A stretch of 64,000 bases of DNA from Verrucomicrobiota bacterium (GTDB taxonomy: Bacteria > Verrucomicrobiota > Verrucomicrobiia > Opitutales > Opitutaceae): positions 4,011 through 68,010 of the forward strand of contig JADKHC010000028.1 of the NCBI GenBank assembly GCA_016721945.1, read 5' to 3'. Each line of letters starts with the position of its first letter. The first letter of the stretch is position 1. Below are positions 9,223 through 18,244 of this stretch, one piece after another. The notes beneath the pieces are model-generated. The model saw only the letters and a list, made by a program, of their open reading frames with translations, did no database searches and was not told where the DNA came from. The position numbers were made by a program, and so were the translations under genes.

Positions 9223-9804
9223 ATGGATTGTTATCAGAAAGCCCGCGAGTTGATCGACACCGCCCATGGCGCAGACCCGAAGCGCACCGCCGACGGCCGC
9301 GCAGCCGAACTAGTCTACGCCGACAACATGGAACGCTGGGTCGCGCAAGTCGCCCCCGAGGGCGCACCTGTGCTACGCCTCGCCGCCCGCTGCCAGCATC
9401 TTGAACGCTGGACCGTGCCACGCGCCAGTTTTCCCCTGGATAAACCCGGTTACCACGCGTGGCGCAAATCGCTCTACAAAAAACAGGCTGATCGCGCCCG
9501 CGAACTGCTCTTGCAAGCCGGTGTGCCCATCGACGAAGCCGATGAAGTTGCCACGTGGGTCTCCAAGACCGGCTTGAAAACCAATCCCGGTACGCAAGCC
9601 CTCGAAGACGCCGCCTGTCTCGTATTTCTGGATACAGAAATCCCCGGCTTCGCGACACTGCACCCCGAATACACCCGGGAAAAGTACATCGACATCATTC
9701 GCAAGACCTGGCGCAAAATGAGCCCACGCGCTCACGAGCTCGCCCTCACGATTGCGCTGCCTGCCGACCTCGCCGCCCTCGTTCAGGAAGCTATCGCTGG
9801 CTAA
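9223..9804 (+). CDS. DUF4202 family protein
   Basis: 193 residues matching the DUF4202 family pattern, with an HD-like ARCQHLERWTVPR segment and KTGLKTNPGTQALEDAACLVFL. Cytoplasmic; function not known. Ten bases separate it from the ATPase gene upstream. The MITE-like copy C starts within a few bases of its stop codon. Confidence 0.85.
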   Translation: MDCYQKARELIDTAHGADPKRTADGRAAELVYADNMERWVAQVAPEGAPVLRLAARCQHLERWTVPRASFPLDKPGYHAWRKSLYKKQADRARELLLQAGVPIDEADEVATWVSKTGLKTNPGTQALEDAACLVFLDTEIPGFATLHPEYTREKYIDIIRKTWRKMSPRAHELALTIALPADLAALVQEAIAG

Positions 9805-9807
9805 CGA

Positions 9808-9966
9808 AGCTTAGACGTAAAGATGTAGCTGAAGCATGTTCTCCAGCGTGGAGCGGTGTGTAAACGGTGGAGCCCGATGTCCTCATCGGGCTTGATCGAA
9901 GTCGCTCTCAAACCAGCCCGTTGGGACAACGGGCTCCACCCTCAACTGCATCGTTACGGCTAAGTG
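9808..9966 (-). mobile_element. MITE-like palindromic element, copy C
   Basis: Same orientation and internal hairpins as copy B. The right terminus (about 9943-9964) is intact, while the left terminus (TTAGACGTAAAGATGTAG) is degraded. It begins directly after the DUF4202 stop codon and could act as its 3' end. Confidence 0.6.
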
Positions 9967-10097
9967 GCATCCGCGCGCGACACCGCCAACGACCATTTGG
10001 TTACAGGCGTAACGAAAATTTTCCCGTTTTTGTTTTAGCAAAAAACGAAACGCCGCCGCGAGTTACTGCGTCTGGATGGATATATAACGTATCCGCC

Positions 10098-10247
10098 ATG
10101 AATGATTCGCTCTACTTCCGTTTGGTGCTCGCCACCGTTTTCGTCGGTGCTCTGCTCGCGATTTTTGATCCGGCTAATCGCTCGACCACCGTCACCTCAG
10201 CCCAACCCGCGCCTGCAACAACGAGCCAGATAGCTTCGGCTAGTTGA
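10098..10247 (+). CDS. Small single-pass membrane protein
   Basis: 49 residues: MNDSLYFRLVLATVFVGALL, then a Ser/Thr/Pro/Ala-rich tail. The frame is open upstream to 9867, but that part is MITE-derived sequence. A TATATAA stretch at 10080-10086 lies just upstream, and an AT-rich hairpin (CGTTTTTG with CAAAAAACG) lies at 10025-10047. No family recognised. Confidence 0.45.
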   Translation: MNDSLYFRLVLATVFVGALLAIFDPANRSTTVTSAQPAPATTSQIASAS

Positions 10248-10480
10248 TGGAACTTCTCACCGTTGTCCGCAGTCGTTAACGGCGCCGACACTTCAGGTCG
10301 GCCAACCACAATTCCAACCAGCGTGAACCTACGCGTCTGGCCAACCCCGCCGCCCATGCGCGTTCACCGCCAGGCGGCGGTTTCAATTTGCAACCTCTCG
10401 ATCAGCGCTAAAAACCCGCTGCTTGAAACAGCGTTCGGGACATGTCTTGTTGCTCGTGCCACCTGCGGCATCGAAATCTC

Positions 10481-10903
10481 ATGGTTAAAATCACCGGCGA
10501 ATATCAAGGCGACCTGCACTGCTTCTCGGTCCACGAGCCCTCTTCCAACACGCTCGTAACCGATGCGCCCAAAGACAACCAAGGACGCGGCGAAGCGTAT
10601 TCGCCCACGGATCTTGCAGCCACCTCACTCGCCACCTGCATTCTGACCACGATGGCCATCGTCGCGCGCAAACACGGCCACGAACTGCGTGGCGCACGCT
10701 TCGAGGTGACCAAAATAATGTCGACCGACGCACCCCGGCGCATCGTAAAGTTGCCCGTAGAAATCTGGTTACCGATAGCAAAAAGTTCGATGCCCGCCGC
10801 GTTGGTGGGTCTGCTCGAACGCACCGGCGAGACCTGCCCGGTCGGCCAGAGTCTGCATCCCGCGATCGAAAAGCCTTTCACGATTCACTGGGCAGGCGAA
10901 TAA
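10481..10903 (+). CDS. OsmC family protein
   Basis: 140 residues from the ATG at 10481. OsmC/Ohr fold with the two redox cysteines Cys53 (SLATCILTTMA) and Cys119 (TGETCPVGQSL), typical of thiol-dependent peroxide-handling proteins. Cytoplasmic. Whether it acts on organic or inorganic peroxides cannot be read from the sequence. It stands alone, followed by a hairpin-rich repeat. Confidence 0.9.
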   Translation: MVKITGEYQGDLHCFSVHEPSSNTLVTDAPKDNQGRGEAYSPTDLAATSLATCILTTMAIVARKHGHELRGARFEVTKIMSTDAPRRIVKLPVEIWLPIAKSSMPAALVGLLERTGETCPVGQSLHPAIEKPFTIHWAGE

Positions 10904-10916
10904 CCACTAGACAGAA

Positions 10917-10988
10917 GGTAGGGCGCATTATCCTTAATGCGCCGGAGCGACCCAATTCCGGCACGGCGGCTTAGCAAGCCGCCCTGCC
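10917..10988. repeat. Double-hairpin GTAGGGC-type repeat
   Basis: Two perfect hairpins in tandem: GGCGCATTA-TCCT-TAATGCGCC, then GGCGGCTT-AGC-AAGCCGCC, flanked by GGTAGGGC and GCCCTGCC. Same outer design as 6002-6098. It lies between convergent genes. Confidence 0.75.
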
Positions 10989-11002
10989 CCAGAAAAACTC
11001 AC

Positions 11003-11035
11003 AAAAAAACCGCCAAGACGCTGAACGTCTGGCGG
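11003..11035 (-). terminator. Rho-independent terminator of the 47-residue gene
   Basis: Read on the minus strand, CCGCCAGACG pairs with CGTCTTGGCGG around a short loop and runs into seven T residues. It lies about 50 bp beyond the stop codon at 11087. Confidence 0.8.
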
Positions 11036-11086
11036 AACTTGATCGAGGGAAACACTGCGCGAGGCAGCGTTCGCTCTGCGGCCGGT

Positions 11087-11230
11087 TCACTTTTTCTTGT
11101 TCGCGGCGGCCTTGGCTTTCGTCGCTTGCTGCGAGGTGATCAACTGCTGCTTCTTCTTGCTCACGTCGTCGTTCTTCGACTGTTTTTGCGAGGCCTTTTT
11201 CTGTGTGGATTTCGGTGATTTATCGCCCAT
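11087..11230 (-). CDS. 47-residue Lys/Gln-rich basic protein
   Basis: ATG at 11230, TGA at 11087. The protein begins MGDKSPKSTQKKASQKQSKN and ends AAANKKK; about a third of residues are Lys or Gln and there is no hydrophobic core. Similar tiny basic proteins occur in many bacterial genomes as conserved hypotheticals. A strong terminator follows, supporting a real transcript. It is likely disordered and nucleic-acid binding by composition, but this is inference. Confidence 0.7.
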   Translation of the reverse strand: MGDKSPKSTQKKASQKQSKNDDVSKKKQQLITSQQATKAKAAANKKK

Positions 11231-11341
11231 GGTGGGTTTCCTTTTTCGTTGGATTGACTCGCCTTCGGAATGTTCGTTTCCCCGAGAGCGTCTCTGTTCA
11301 TCCCTGAGAATCGCTCCGATGTAAACAAGCGTTGTGCCCGT

Positions 11342-12208
11342 TTAGCCCTTGAGCGCACCGTCTGTGATGCCTTTTACCAGGTGTTTTTGCAGGAGCAGGT
11401 ACACGATCAGAATCGGGAGCGTAACCATCACGATACCGGCAAAAAGCATGCCGTAATCGGTGTGATATTGCGCCGCGACCGAGAGGTTGCCCAGCCCAAG
11501 CGGCAGCGTGCGGACGCTCTCTTCGCGCGCACCCGAAGTGAACATAAACGCGAAAAAATATTCCTTCCAAATGCCGATGAACTGGAAAATTGCCACCGTG
11601 ATCAAGCCCGGTCGCGCCAACGGCAACATCACACGCCAAAAAGCCGAGGTCTCGCTGCAACCATCCACCACCGCCGCCTCATAAAGCGAACGCGGCAATG
11701 CGCGGAAAAATCCTGCGAGAATGAAAATCGCAAACGGCAGACCGTTGGCAGTGTACACAAGGATAAGGCCAAGCTTCGAGTTGAGCAGCCCGATGCTGCG
11801 CAGTTCGAAAAACAGCGGCACGATGCTCAGCTGCACCGGTATCATCAGGCCCGCGAGAAAGAGCCCGTAAAGGACGTTGCCCAGTGGATGATAAAACCGG
11901 CTCAACGCATACGCCGTCGTCGAGCCGAGCGCCAGTATCGACGCCACCGATACACTCGTCACGAGAACGCTGTTGAGAAAATATTCGCCAAAGTGCGCTT
12001 CGCGCCACGCTTGCTGGTAGTTTTTCCACTGCAACGCATCCATCGAAGGCAGCGCAAAGGCGTTGCGGAAAATCGCGTCGTCCGGTTTGAGCGACGAATA
12101 CGCGACCCACAGCATCGGATAAACGACCCAGAGGAAATAGCCTGCCAGCACGAAAAAGATCATGCCGTGGGAAAGTGAGAAGCGCTGGTTTCGCACCGCG
12201 TCACACAA
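11342..12208 (-). CDS. Sugar ABC transporter permease, MalG type
   Basis: 288 residues with six hydrophobic segments and the EAA loop YEAAVVDGCSETSAFWRVML that docks the ATPase. This is a CUT1-family inner-membrane permease. The start is uncertain: the frame begins with TTG at 12208, and an in-frame ATG lies 15 codons further in. Its partner is probably the binding-protein/permease fusion at 14535-16916. Unusually, an unrelated gene and about 650 bp lie between them. No ATPase gene is present; shared MsmK-like ATPases are common for such systems. Confidence 0.88.
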   Translation of the reverse strand: MCDAVRNQRFSLSHGMIFFVLAGYFLWVVYPMLWVAYSSLKPDDAIFRNAFALPSMDALQWKNYQQAWREAHFGEYFLNSVLVTSVSVASILALGSTTAYALSRFYHPLGNVLYGLFLAGLMIPVQLSIVPLFFELRSIGLLNSKLGLILVYTANGLPFAIFILAGFFRALPRSLYEAAVVDGCSETSAFWRVMLPLARPGLITVAIFQFIGIWKEYFFAFMFTSGAREESVRTLPLGLGNLSVAAQYHTDYGMLFAGIVMVTLPILIVYLLLQKHLVKGITDGALKG

Positions 12209-12855
12209 GGCACCAGCCGCGTCGGGCGCAACCCTGAGTTAATCTAATGAGATCCAAAACATCCGCTTTAAACCACTGACCATAAGATCTATAGGCTCAC
12301 ATTTATTCACCTATCTTTTTCCGGCACGCTCCCTGCATAGACATGCTCTGTTCATATTTTCTCACCCATGCCTACAGCACGACGGAAATCCCAAATCTAC
12401 CCCGTCACATTCGCGACCAGCCCGTGCCTCGCGAATCGTTTCTGTACTCAAAGTGACCGCACCCACAAGCGACTGACTGCCTCGGCTCTCCCATGGCGGA
12501 TGGCCAGAGATCAATAACCAATCCTTGTCTACTAAACCTAGTAAGGCGCACCCAGTCGGTGTGCCTGCTGAACGCGCCCAAAACTTGCGTCGCGTCGTAT
12601 CTCAAACCTTTTCCAGCCACCGAACGATGAACGCTCCAGCCATATACCTTGGCCTCCAGCCAGGCTTCAAACATCTGCCACCGATCGAGCTCTATAACCT
12701 GCTCATACCGGTAGGCCGCCATCCCGTCGGCTCCACAGTCTCACGCAAGACCCTTGAGGCACACGGCTTCATGCCTTCAAGTTTTGCCCACGCCATGCCG
12801 AACCAGTCGAAATCTAACAACCGGTCCGCCTAAAACGGGCACGCGCAGAGAGCGC
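12209..12855. other. Gap between two minus-strand genes, no convincing gene
   Basis: Open frames exist on both strands (for example 12405-12722 minus and 12525-12833 plus), but none resembles a known family and they overlap each other. A plus-strand ATG at 12368 begins MPTARRKSQ, faintly like REP-associated transposases, but the similarity stops there. The stretch may be decayed sequence that split the sugar importer locus. Confidence 0.4.
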
Positions 12856-14271
12856 TTATTTTCTGCCAAACCGCAGCCAACGGCGGTGGCGTGAGCGGAT
12901 ATTTTCGCTATACATCGAGTAAGCTGGATCGATGCTGGACAGGTTTCGCTCCTCGGTTTTCGCACGCACCCAGTACACGAACGCCAAGCCCGCGAGCATG
13001 AACAGATTTCGCACGCCATGCGTTGTGATCGCCTGGCCGCCGATATGGAACAACACAGTGCCACGCCCATCCACCCACGGCAACGCGATCAGGAAAAATG
13101 CGCAAATTTTGGTGATATAAGCTGGGTGCCGCGTGAAATAATACGGCCCCTGCGTCACGATGCCGCGGTGCGTGAGATTGGAAAAACGCAGGCCGAACGA
13201 AATCGTTGCCCAGACAAATATCGCCTCAAAAATCAAAATCCCGAAGCCACACGCATAGAAAAGCGGCAGGCTGTAGTTCATTAATTTCGATTCCCAGTTA
13301 CCGTCCGACCAATAGCCTAGGTACAAATTTCCCACGGGTGTCCAGAAGGGCTGGTAGCAGATCAGCGCCGCCGTCCAGCCCAGAGCCGTCGGTTCAGCCG
13401 AGCGCACATGCGACTGAATCCACCGCAACGTGAGCACGTAGCCACAGGCGACAAAGGCGAGGTCGATGCTGAAGAGAAAATTGTGCAAATAATGATGCAG
13501 CGCGAGAAACCCGTTCGCAGCGGCCACCCCACTGTTATTCCAAAACTGCTGGAACGCCTCCCCGTGTTCTGGCCGCCAGTGCAAGCCAGGCAGGTTGGAA
13601 CACAAATATGTGAACATGAGCGGCATGAAAAAGCCCTTCACCGCCCACGTGCGCAGATGGTTGTTAACCTTGGGCCAGTTGACGTTCTTATAGTCGAACA
13701 ACACCACACGCCCAAAATTCCAGTAGCCATCATGCGGGTCGTTCAAACGCGCATCGACAAAAAAGAAATAAACCGCGCATACGCCCAACACCCACGGGCC
13801 AGCCAAGCGACAGAGCGAAAAAAAGTTGCCATAGAAACCGCCGTCCGAGGCGAGGCTCTGATTGTACTCGGGAAACACCCAGTAAAGCAGCGCCAACAAC
13901 AGGATCGTCACGCCGAGGCCGAGCAGCTTGGTCAAAGTTCGTCCTAGCGAATAGTTATGCTGCTTCGTGATGCCGTCGATCGGTCCTTCGTTGGCTTTTG
14001 GCCACAACAAAAGCGCGTCGCACACGATCATCGGCACCGCGGTGAAGCCCAACAAAATCAAGCCTTCCCAGTAACGGCTCAACTCATGCAGTCCGAGGCT
14101 CGGATCCGCGTTGTTGAGTTGATTTATAACCAGGCCATACCGGTTAAGCCAAATCACGCCGAGGACGAAACCGAAGACACCGACCCAGCCGGTGATCGCC
14201 GACGGAATGAAGTCAGGCCGGGCATTCGCCGGCAGTGCAGGAGTGGAGGCCTGGGATTTGTTCGAGGGCAT
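12856..14271 (-). CDS. Membrane methyltransferase, ICMT/PEMT-like
   Basis: 471 residues from the ATG at 14271, with many hydrophobic segments. The C-terminal part has GIVTQGPYYFTRHPAYITK, followed by a helix pair and AKTEERNLSSIDPAY. This is the SAM-binding signature of isoprenylcysteine carboxyl methyltransferase and phospholipid methyltransferase families. The first about 330 residues are a separate multi-helix region that I do not recognise. Substrate unknown; an inner-membrane lipid or small hydrophobic acceptor is plausible. It separates the two permease parts of the sugar importer. Confidence 0.78.
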   Translation of the reverse strand: MPSNKSQASTPALPANARPDFIPSAITGWVGVFGFVLGVIWLNRYGLVINQLNNADPSLGLHELSRYWEGLILLGFTAVPMIVCDALLLWPKANEGPIDGITKQHNYSLGRTLTKLLGLGVTILLLALLYWVFPEYNQSLASDGGFYGNFFSLCRLAGPWVLGVCAVYFFFVDARLNDPHDGYWNFGRVVLFDYKNVNWPKVNNHLRTWAVKGFFMPLMFTYLCSNLPGLHWRPEHGEAFQQFWNNSGVAAANGFLALHHYLHNFLFSIDLAFVACGYVLTLRWIQSHVRSAEPTALGWTAALICYQPFWTPVGNLYLGYWSDGNWESKLMNYSLPLFYACGFGILIFEAIFVWATISFGLRFSNLTHRGIVTQGPYYFTRHPAYITKICAFFLIALPWVDGRGTVLFHIGGQAITTHGVRNLFMLAGLAFVYWVRAKTEERNLSSIDPAYSMYSENIRSRHRRWLRFGRK

Positions 14272-14393
14272 GCGACGGAAGGCAGTTGAACGAGTCCCCG
14301 TGCTGGCCGCAAGCAAACCGTGTTACTTCAAGCCGGAAGGCCCCTCACAATCAACGCTAGGCACCCGTTTGCCTGGGCCACTATCGCAGATGC

Positions 14394-14496
14394 GTTTGTC
14401 ATCTATTAAATGACAAACGTCTTCCAGAACCACTTTTTACGAGGGTATTTGTCGGAAGACTCGATGCATCCACTTGTCATTTAATAGATGACATAA
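14394..14496. repeat. Paired TTTGTCAT palindrome element, intergenic copy
   Basis: Left arm 14394-14418 is itself palindromic (GTTTGTCAT, then ATGACAAAC). The right arm 14472-14496 is its inverted copy. Between them another hairpin pairs GTCTTCC with GGAAGAC. The same arms occur inside oleC at 31018-31099. It lies between the ICMT-like gene and the ABC fusion gene. Confidence 0.8.
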
Positions 14497-14534
14497 CTGT
14501 TGGGTACCGCCAATAACTGCTGGCGGTAAATGGG

Positions 14535-16916
14535 TTAGTCGCGGACGACGTCGCGCTGGCGCATCACGCGCAGGACGACCGCCGAACCAATCAGCACCAA
14601 CACAAACATGATCACCGCAACCGCTGTAGCGCGGCCGACTTCGAATTCCTTGAACATGGTCGCCACCATGAGCGTACTGAGTACGTGCGACTGGCTGATC
14701 GGGTCCTGCGAAGTCAGCAGCCAGATCATTTCAAACGTGTTCAGTCCGGCCACGACGATAAACACCGCTGAGATCGCAAGCACATCCCAGATGAGCGGCA
14801 GCGTGATGGTGATAAACTGACGCCACGCCGGAGCCCCGTCGATTTCGGCCGCCTCGTACAGCTCGGGGTCGATGCCCTGCATGGCCGCGAGGTAGAGCAC
14901 GAGGTTAAAGCCACACGCCATCCAGATGTAGATTGGAATCAAGGCACGGTAGAGATTGTCCTGCGACAACCAGGGGTAAGCGGCAAACGAGCTCAACCAA
15001 TCGTTATGCAACCAGGCACCGATTTTGACCAGCGAAGCATTGACCAAGCCTCCGTGCGGATCATAGGCGTTCATCCAAAGAAGCGTCGCCGCAATGCCGC
15101 CGAGCAGATTGGGAAACAGGAAAACGGCTCGGAAAAAATTCGCGCCAAAAACCCCGCGATGAATGAGCGTCGCCAGCAACAGCGAAAGCGGCACCACCAC
15201 GAGCGTCGGCACCACCATGATGTAGAGGTTGTTTTTCAGCGCGTACCAGAAGGTGTCGCTCTCCAGCAGCAACCATTTGAAGTTGAACAGGCCGACCGCG
15301 GTGCGCGTCCCACCGACACCATCCCAGCGCGTGAAAGCCCACAGGAATGCCTGCACGCCTGGCAGGATCACAAGCAGGCCAAACAAGACCAGCGCCGGTC
15401 CGACAAAACCACTCGCCATCGGTAGATGCAGCCTACCCAGATGCCCTTCGGCCCGGAACGCCACTCCACCCTCGCGACGGCGGGCCCGGCTGCGTTTTGC
15501 GGCCTCCCAGCCCAACCAACCAATCGACAGCGACAGGACAAGGAGTAGTAGCACCGATTTCCAGCGATGTTTTACCCTTACACTCGTGGGATTGAGTTCG
15601 CGGATGTGTTGCGACTGGGCTGCTGCTTCGAGTCGCTCGCCATATTCCTGCGGCGTGATGCGCCCGGTCATAAGCTGCTGACGCAGGTCGTTCATCGACT
15701 GCTCCATCAGGGCGAGAAAGGCCGAGGAAACCGGTCGGCCGCCATCGAACGAACCGGGAGATTTGGCAATCAAGGCGGCGACATCGCGCATCGCGTCGGA
15801 GAAATCCGTGATTCGAGTTTCGTTGAGCGCAGCCGTGGCGTCCTGCGAACGGGCAAAGGCTCGTGCGCGTTCCCGCGAGGTTAGGAAACGAAAGAAATCC
15901 ACCGTGGCTTGTTCGCGCGCCGGGTCGGTTTTTTTGAAAACGAAATAGTAGCTGCTCTGTGCCTGTAGCGTATCCGGATGGGTGATACCGTCGGGAAACA
16001 CGGGGAAGTTCATCGCGCCAATCGAGAAACCGGGAGGAATTTTACCGCGAACCTCGCTGCCTAACCAAGAGCCGGCGACTGTCATGGCAGATTTTCCATC
16101 GAGGAAGGCCTGCTCGGCGGCGGTGTGCGTCATGCCTTCCCAGCCTTTCACCATGAAGTTCACCGCTGCACGCTGTTGCACCTCGGCGGCGCGAATGAAG
16201 CGTGGATCGCTGCGGGTGCCCGGCGCGAGTTCGTTGTAGGCCCGGTAACCTTCAGGACCGACGAGGTTGTAGTAGGCCGCCCGCAAAAACGAATCGCCGT
16301 AGCGCATATAAACGCCGGGCAATGTCATCGGCGCGATGCCTTGGGCGCGGATTTTTTCGCAGAGCTTGAAGAATTCGTCCCATGTCTGCGGCGCTTCCCA
16401 GCCATGCTGGGCGAACATTTCTTTGTTATAGAAAATCGCCCAGACCGCGTGAGCAAAGGGCACGCTGTAGACGTGGCCGTCACGACTCCAGCGGTTCAAG
16501 ACGCCGGGTAGAAAACGATCGCGCCAACGACCCGTGCCTTCCCAATCCGGCCCGTCGAGATAGGGCGCGAGGTCGACCACCTGGTCTGAGGCGATCAACT
16601 TGTCGTAGAGCAAATCCGCATCGCTCGCATCCGGCAGATCGCCGGCCATGACGCGGATGCGCATTTTTTCGTGTACGCGAGCGTTACCAGTTAAATTAAC
16701 ACGCACGTCGGGCCGGAGTTTTTCAAACAGCCGCGCCGTCTCTTCGAAAAACGCACTGCCATACGCCTGAGCTTGGATCGGGATGTCGATCTCGATGGAC
16801 GCAGGCTTGGACGTATTTTCGTCCACCGCAGAGGCACAAACCACAGTGCTCGTGCCCGCCACGCTAAATAGGCAGGCAAGCAGGACGCAGACGAAACGTA
16901 GAGTTGAACTAAACAA
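14535..16916 (-). CDS. Sugar-binding protein fused to MalF-type permease
   Basis: 793 residues. A signal sequence (1-28) precedes a family-1 extracellular solute-binding domain (about 35-430, with AVWAIFYNKEMF and MTVAGSWLGSEV). A helix near 455-475 and a basic stretch follow, then a complete CUT1 permease (about 500-793) with the EAA motif YEAAEIDGAPAWRQFITITL. The binding protein is therefore tethered to its own channel. The start codon appears to be TTG, as no ATG lies upstream in frame. MalE and MalF are normally separate. The likely partner permease is at 11342-12208. Confidence 0.9.
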   Translation of the reverse strand: MFSSTLRFVCVLLACLFSVAGTSTVVCASAVDENTSKPASIEIDIPIQAQAYGSAFFEETARLFEKLRPDVRVNLTGNARVHEKMRIRVMAGDLPDASDADLLYDKLIASDQVVDLAPYLDGPDWEGTGRWRDRFLPGVLNRWSRDGHVYSVPFAHAVWAIFYNKEMFAQHGWEAPQTWDEFFKLCEKIRAQGIAPMTLPGVYMRYGDSFLRAAYYNLVGPEGYRAYNELAPGTRSDPRFIRAAEVQQRAAVNFMVKGWEGMTHTAAEQAFLDGKSAMTVAGSWLGSEVRGKIPPGFSIGAMNFPVFPDGITHPDTLQAQSSYYFVFKKTDPAREQATVDFFRFLTSRERARAFARSQDATAALNETRITDFSDAMRDVAALIAKSPGSFDGGRPVSSAFLALMEQSMNDLRQQLMTGRITPQEYGERLEAAAQSQHIRELNPTSVRVKHRWKSVLLLLVLSLSIGWLGWEAAKRSRARRREGGVAFRAEGHLGRLHLPMASGFVGPALVLFGLLVILPGVQAFLWAFTRWDGVGGTRTAVGLFNFKWLLLESDTFWYALKNNLYIMVVPTLVVVPLSLLLATLIHRGVFGANFFRAVFLFPNLLGGIAATLLWMNAYDPHGGLVNASLVKIGAWLHNDWLSSFAAYPWLSQDNLYRALIPIYIWMACGFNLVLYLAAMQGIDPELYEAAEIDGAPAWRQFITITLPLIWDVLAISAVFIVVAGLNTFEMIWLLTSQDPISQSHVLSTLMVATMFKEFEVGRATAVAVIMFVLVLIGSAVVLRVMRQRDVVRD

Positions 16917-17173
16917 GATGGGGTTGCGGATGGGTTACTGACATTGGCTACGTTAAGCGGTGAAGCAATGCCATGAACATTTTGGCGGCACGCAACAGCT
17001 CTGAAGAACTTCGGTCGTTTTTTCGACGCTGATTTGCGTCTGCCTTTTCGTTTACCAAAACGTCACGCAGCCAACGCACGGTTGTAACACACAGCAGCTA
17101 AAACAGCGGCATGTTGCCAAACCCTGCGACAAGAGTCGCTCTGCTACTCAAGACCCGCGCGTCGCACGGAAAA

Positions 17174-17641
17174 ATGGCACGGCTGTTTGCCACGCTCGCG
17201 ATCCTGTCTTTCGCCGGTGGCGCGTCCACCGTCCGGGCATCGCAGGAAAAGCCGACCGTCCTAACTTTTGGCCAACTCGTGGCGTGCCCGATCACCGGTG
17301 TGGTTTTTCAGGATCCTGAAAAAAACGTGAGCCCGCTGACAGATAGTATCCGCACCGCCATCGGAAAACCGGTCTTGGTCACCGGTTATATGTTGCCACT
17401 GGTTATGGAAAAGGGCCGCGCGCGCGAACTGTTGCTTATGCGCAACCAAATGAGCTGTTGCTACGGCCAGACTCCGGCAGCCAACGAATATCTTGTGATC
17501 AAAACTCCCGCTCCTGGCCTGCCCGTGACCATGGATACTCCCGTCGCCCTTCAGGGCACGCTCCGGGTTTCTCCCGTGGTGATGGGTGGAACCTTGGTCG
17601 AGTTCTTCCACCTCGACAACGCCGCGCCTGCCTCGCGCTGA
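17174..17641 (+). CDS. DUF3299 family exported protein
   Basis: 155 residues from the ATG at 17174, which gives a clean signal peptide (MARLFATLAILSFAGGASTV); the frame is open to 17111. It contains the DUF3299 pattern: GYMLPLVMEKGRARELLLMR followed by NQMSCCYGQTP. Probably periplasmic with a small beta-barrel. First of three closely spaced genes (12 bp gaps) ending with alkaline phosphatase. Function unknown. Confidence 0.8.
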   Translation: MARLFATLAILSFAGGASTVRASQEKPTVLTFGQLVACPITGVVFQDPEKNVSPLTDSIRTAIGKPVLVTGYMLPLVMEKGRARELLLMRNQMSCCYGQTPAANEYLVIKTPAPGLPVTMDTPVALQGTLRVSPVVMGGTLVEFFHLDNAAPASR

Positions 17642-17653
17642 GCCCAAAATTCG

Positions 17654-18232
17654 ATGAACAACCTAAACTCCCTTTGCGCCTTCGCCTGCGTTGGTTTTTT
17701 AACCAGCGTCGCATTCTTCGCAACCGAAACCAACGCCAAGAGCCTGGGCTGGAACGCCGACGCCCTCAGAGGCGAGCTCAACTCGGTGCAACAACTGCCG
17801 GACGCTATTAACGATATCGCTGAGCTGAAATTCTCCGATTTTTTTGTCAGCCCAGTCGGCCCGCGTGGCTTGACCTACACCGACACGATCAAGCGCCTCG
17901 ACGGCCAGCGCGTGCGTATTCTCGGTTTCATGGTTCGGCAAACGCGCCCTTCTCCCGGTGTTGCAATGGTAGCGGCTTATTCCTTTGCCACCCACGAGGG
18001 CGAATACGGCCTGTGCGACGACCTGCCGCCAGCGACGCTCTTCATCCAGGTTCCAAAATATTCCGATCTCGCCGTGCCGTTCACGCCCGGTCCGCTCCTG
18101 CTCACCGGCCGCCTGGAAATCGGGCCCCGCCAGGAGACCGACGGACGCATTTCCCATGTTCGTCTGTTACTCGATCCCGAAATTGTCACCGAAGTTTACG
18201 AACCAGTAAAAACCGCCACATCAACGAACTAA
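17654..18232 (+). CDS. Exported protein related to DUF3299
   Basis: 192 residues with an N-terminal signal sequence. DGQRVRILGFMVRQTRPSPG, then a conserved GLCDDLPPATLFIQVP and LLTGRLEIGP, follow the same layout as the upstream protein (a modified-attribute loop, Cys motif, then a GRL strand). The two may be diverged duplicates. It is 12 bp from both neighbours, so one operon. Function unknown. Confidence 0.75.
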   Translation: MNNLNSLCAFACVGFLTSVAFFATETNAKSLGWNADALRGELNSVQQLPDAINDIAELKFSDFFVSPVGPRGLTYTDTIKRLDGQRVRILGFMVRQTRPSPGVAMVAAYSFATHEGEYGLCDDLPPATLFIQVPKYSDLAVPFTPGPLLLTGRLEIGPRQETDGRISHVRLLLDPEIVTEVYEPVKTATSTN

Positions 18233-18244
18233 TTTCCCCTCCAC

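Noticed and set aside
12368..12520. Possible REP-associated transposase remnant starting MPTARRKSQ
   Set aside because: Only the first few residues resemble that family; no HUH or Tyr motif follows in any frame.
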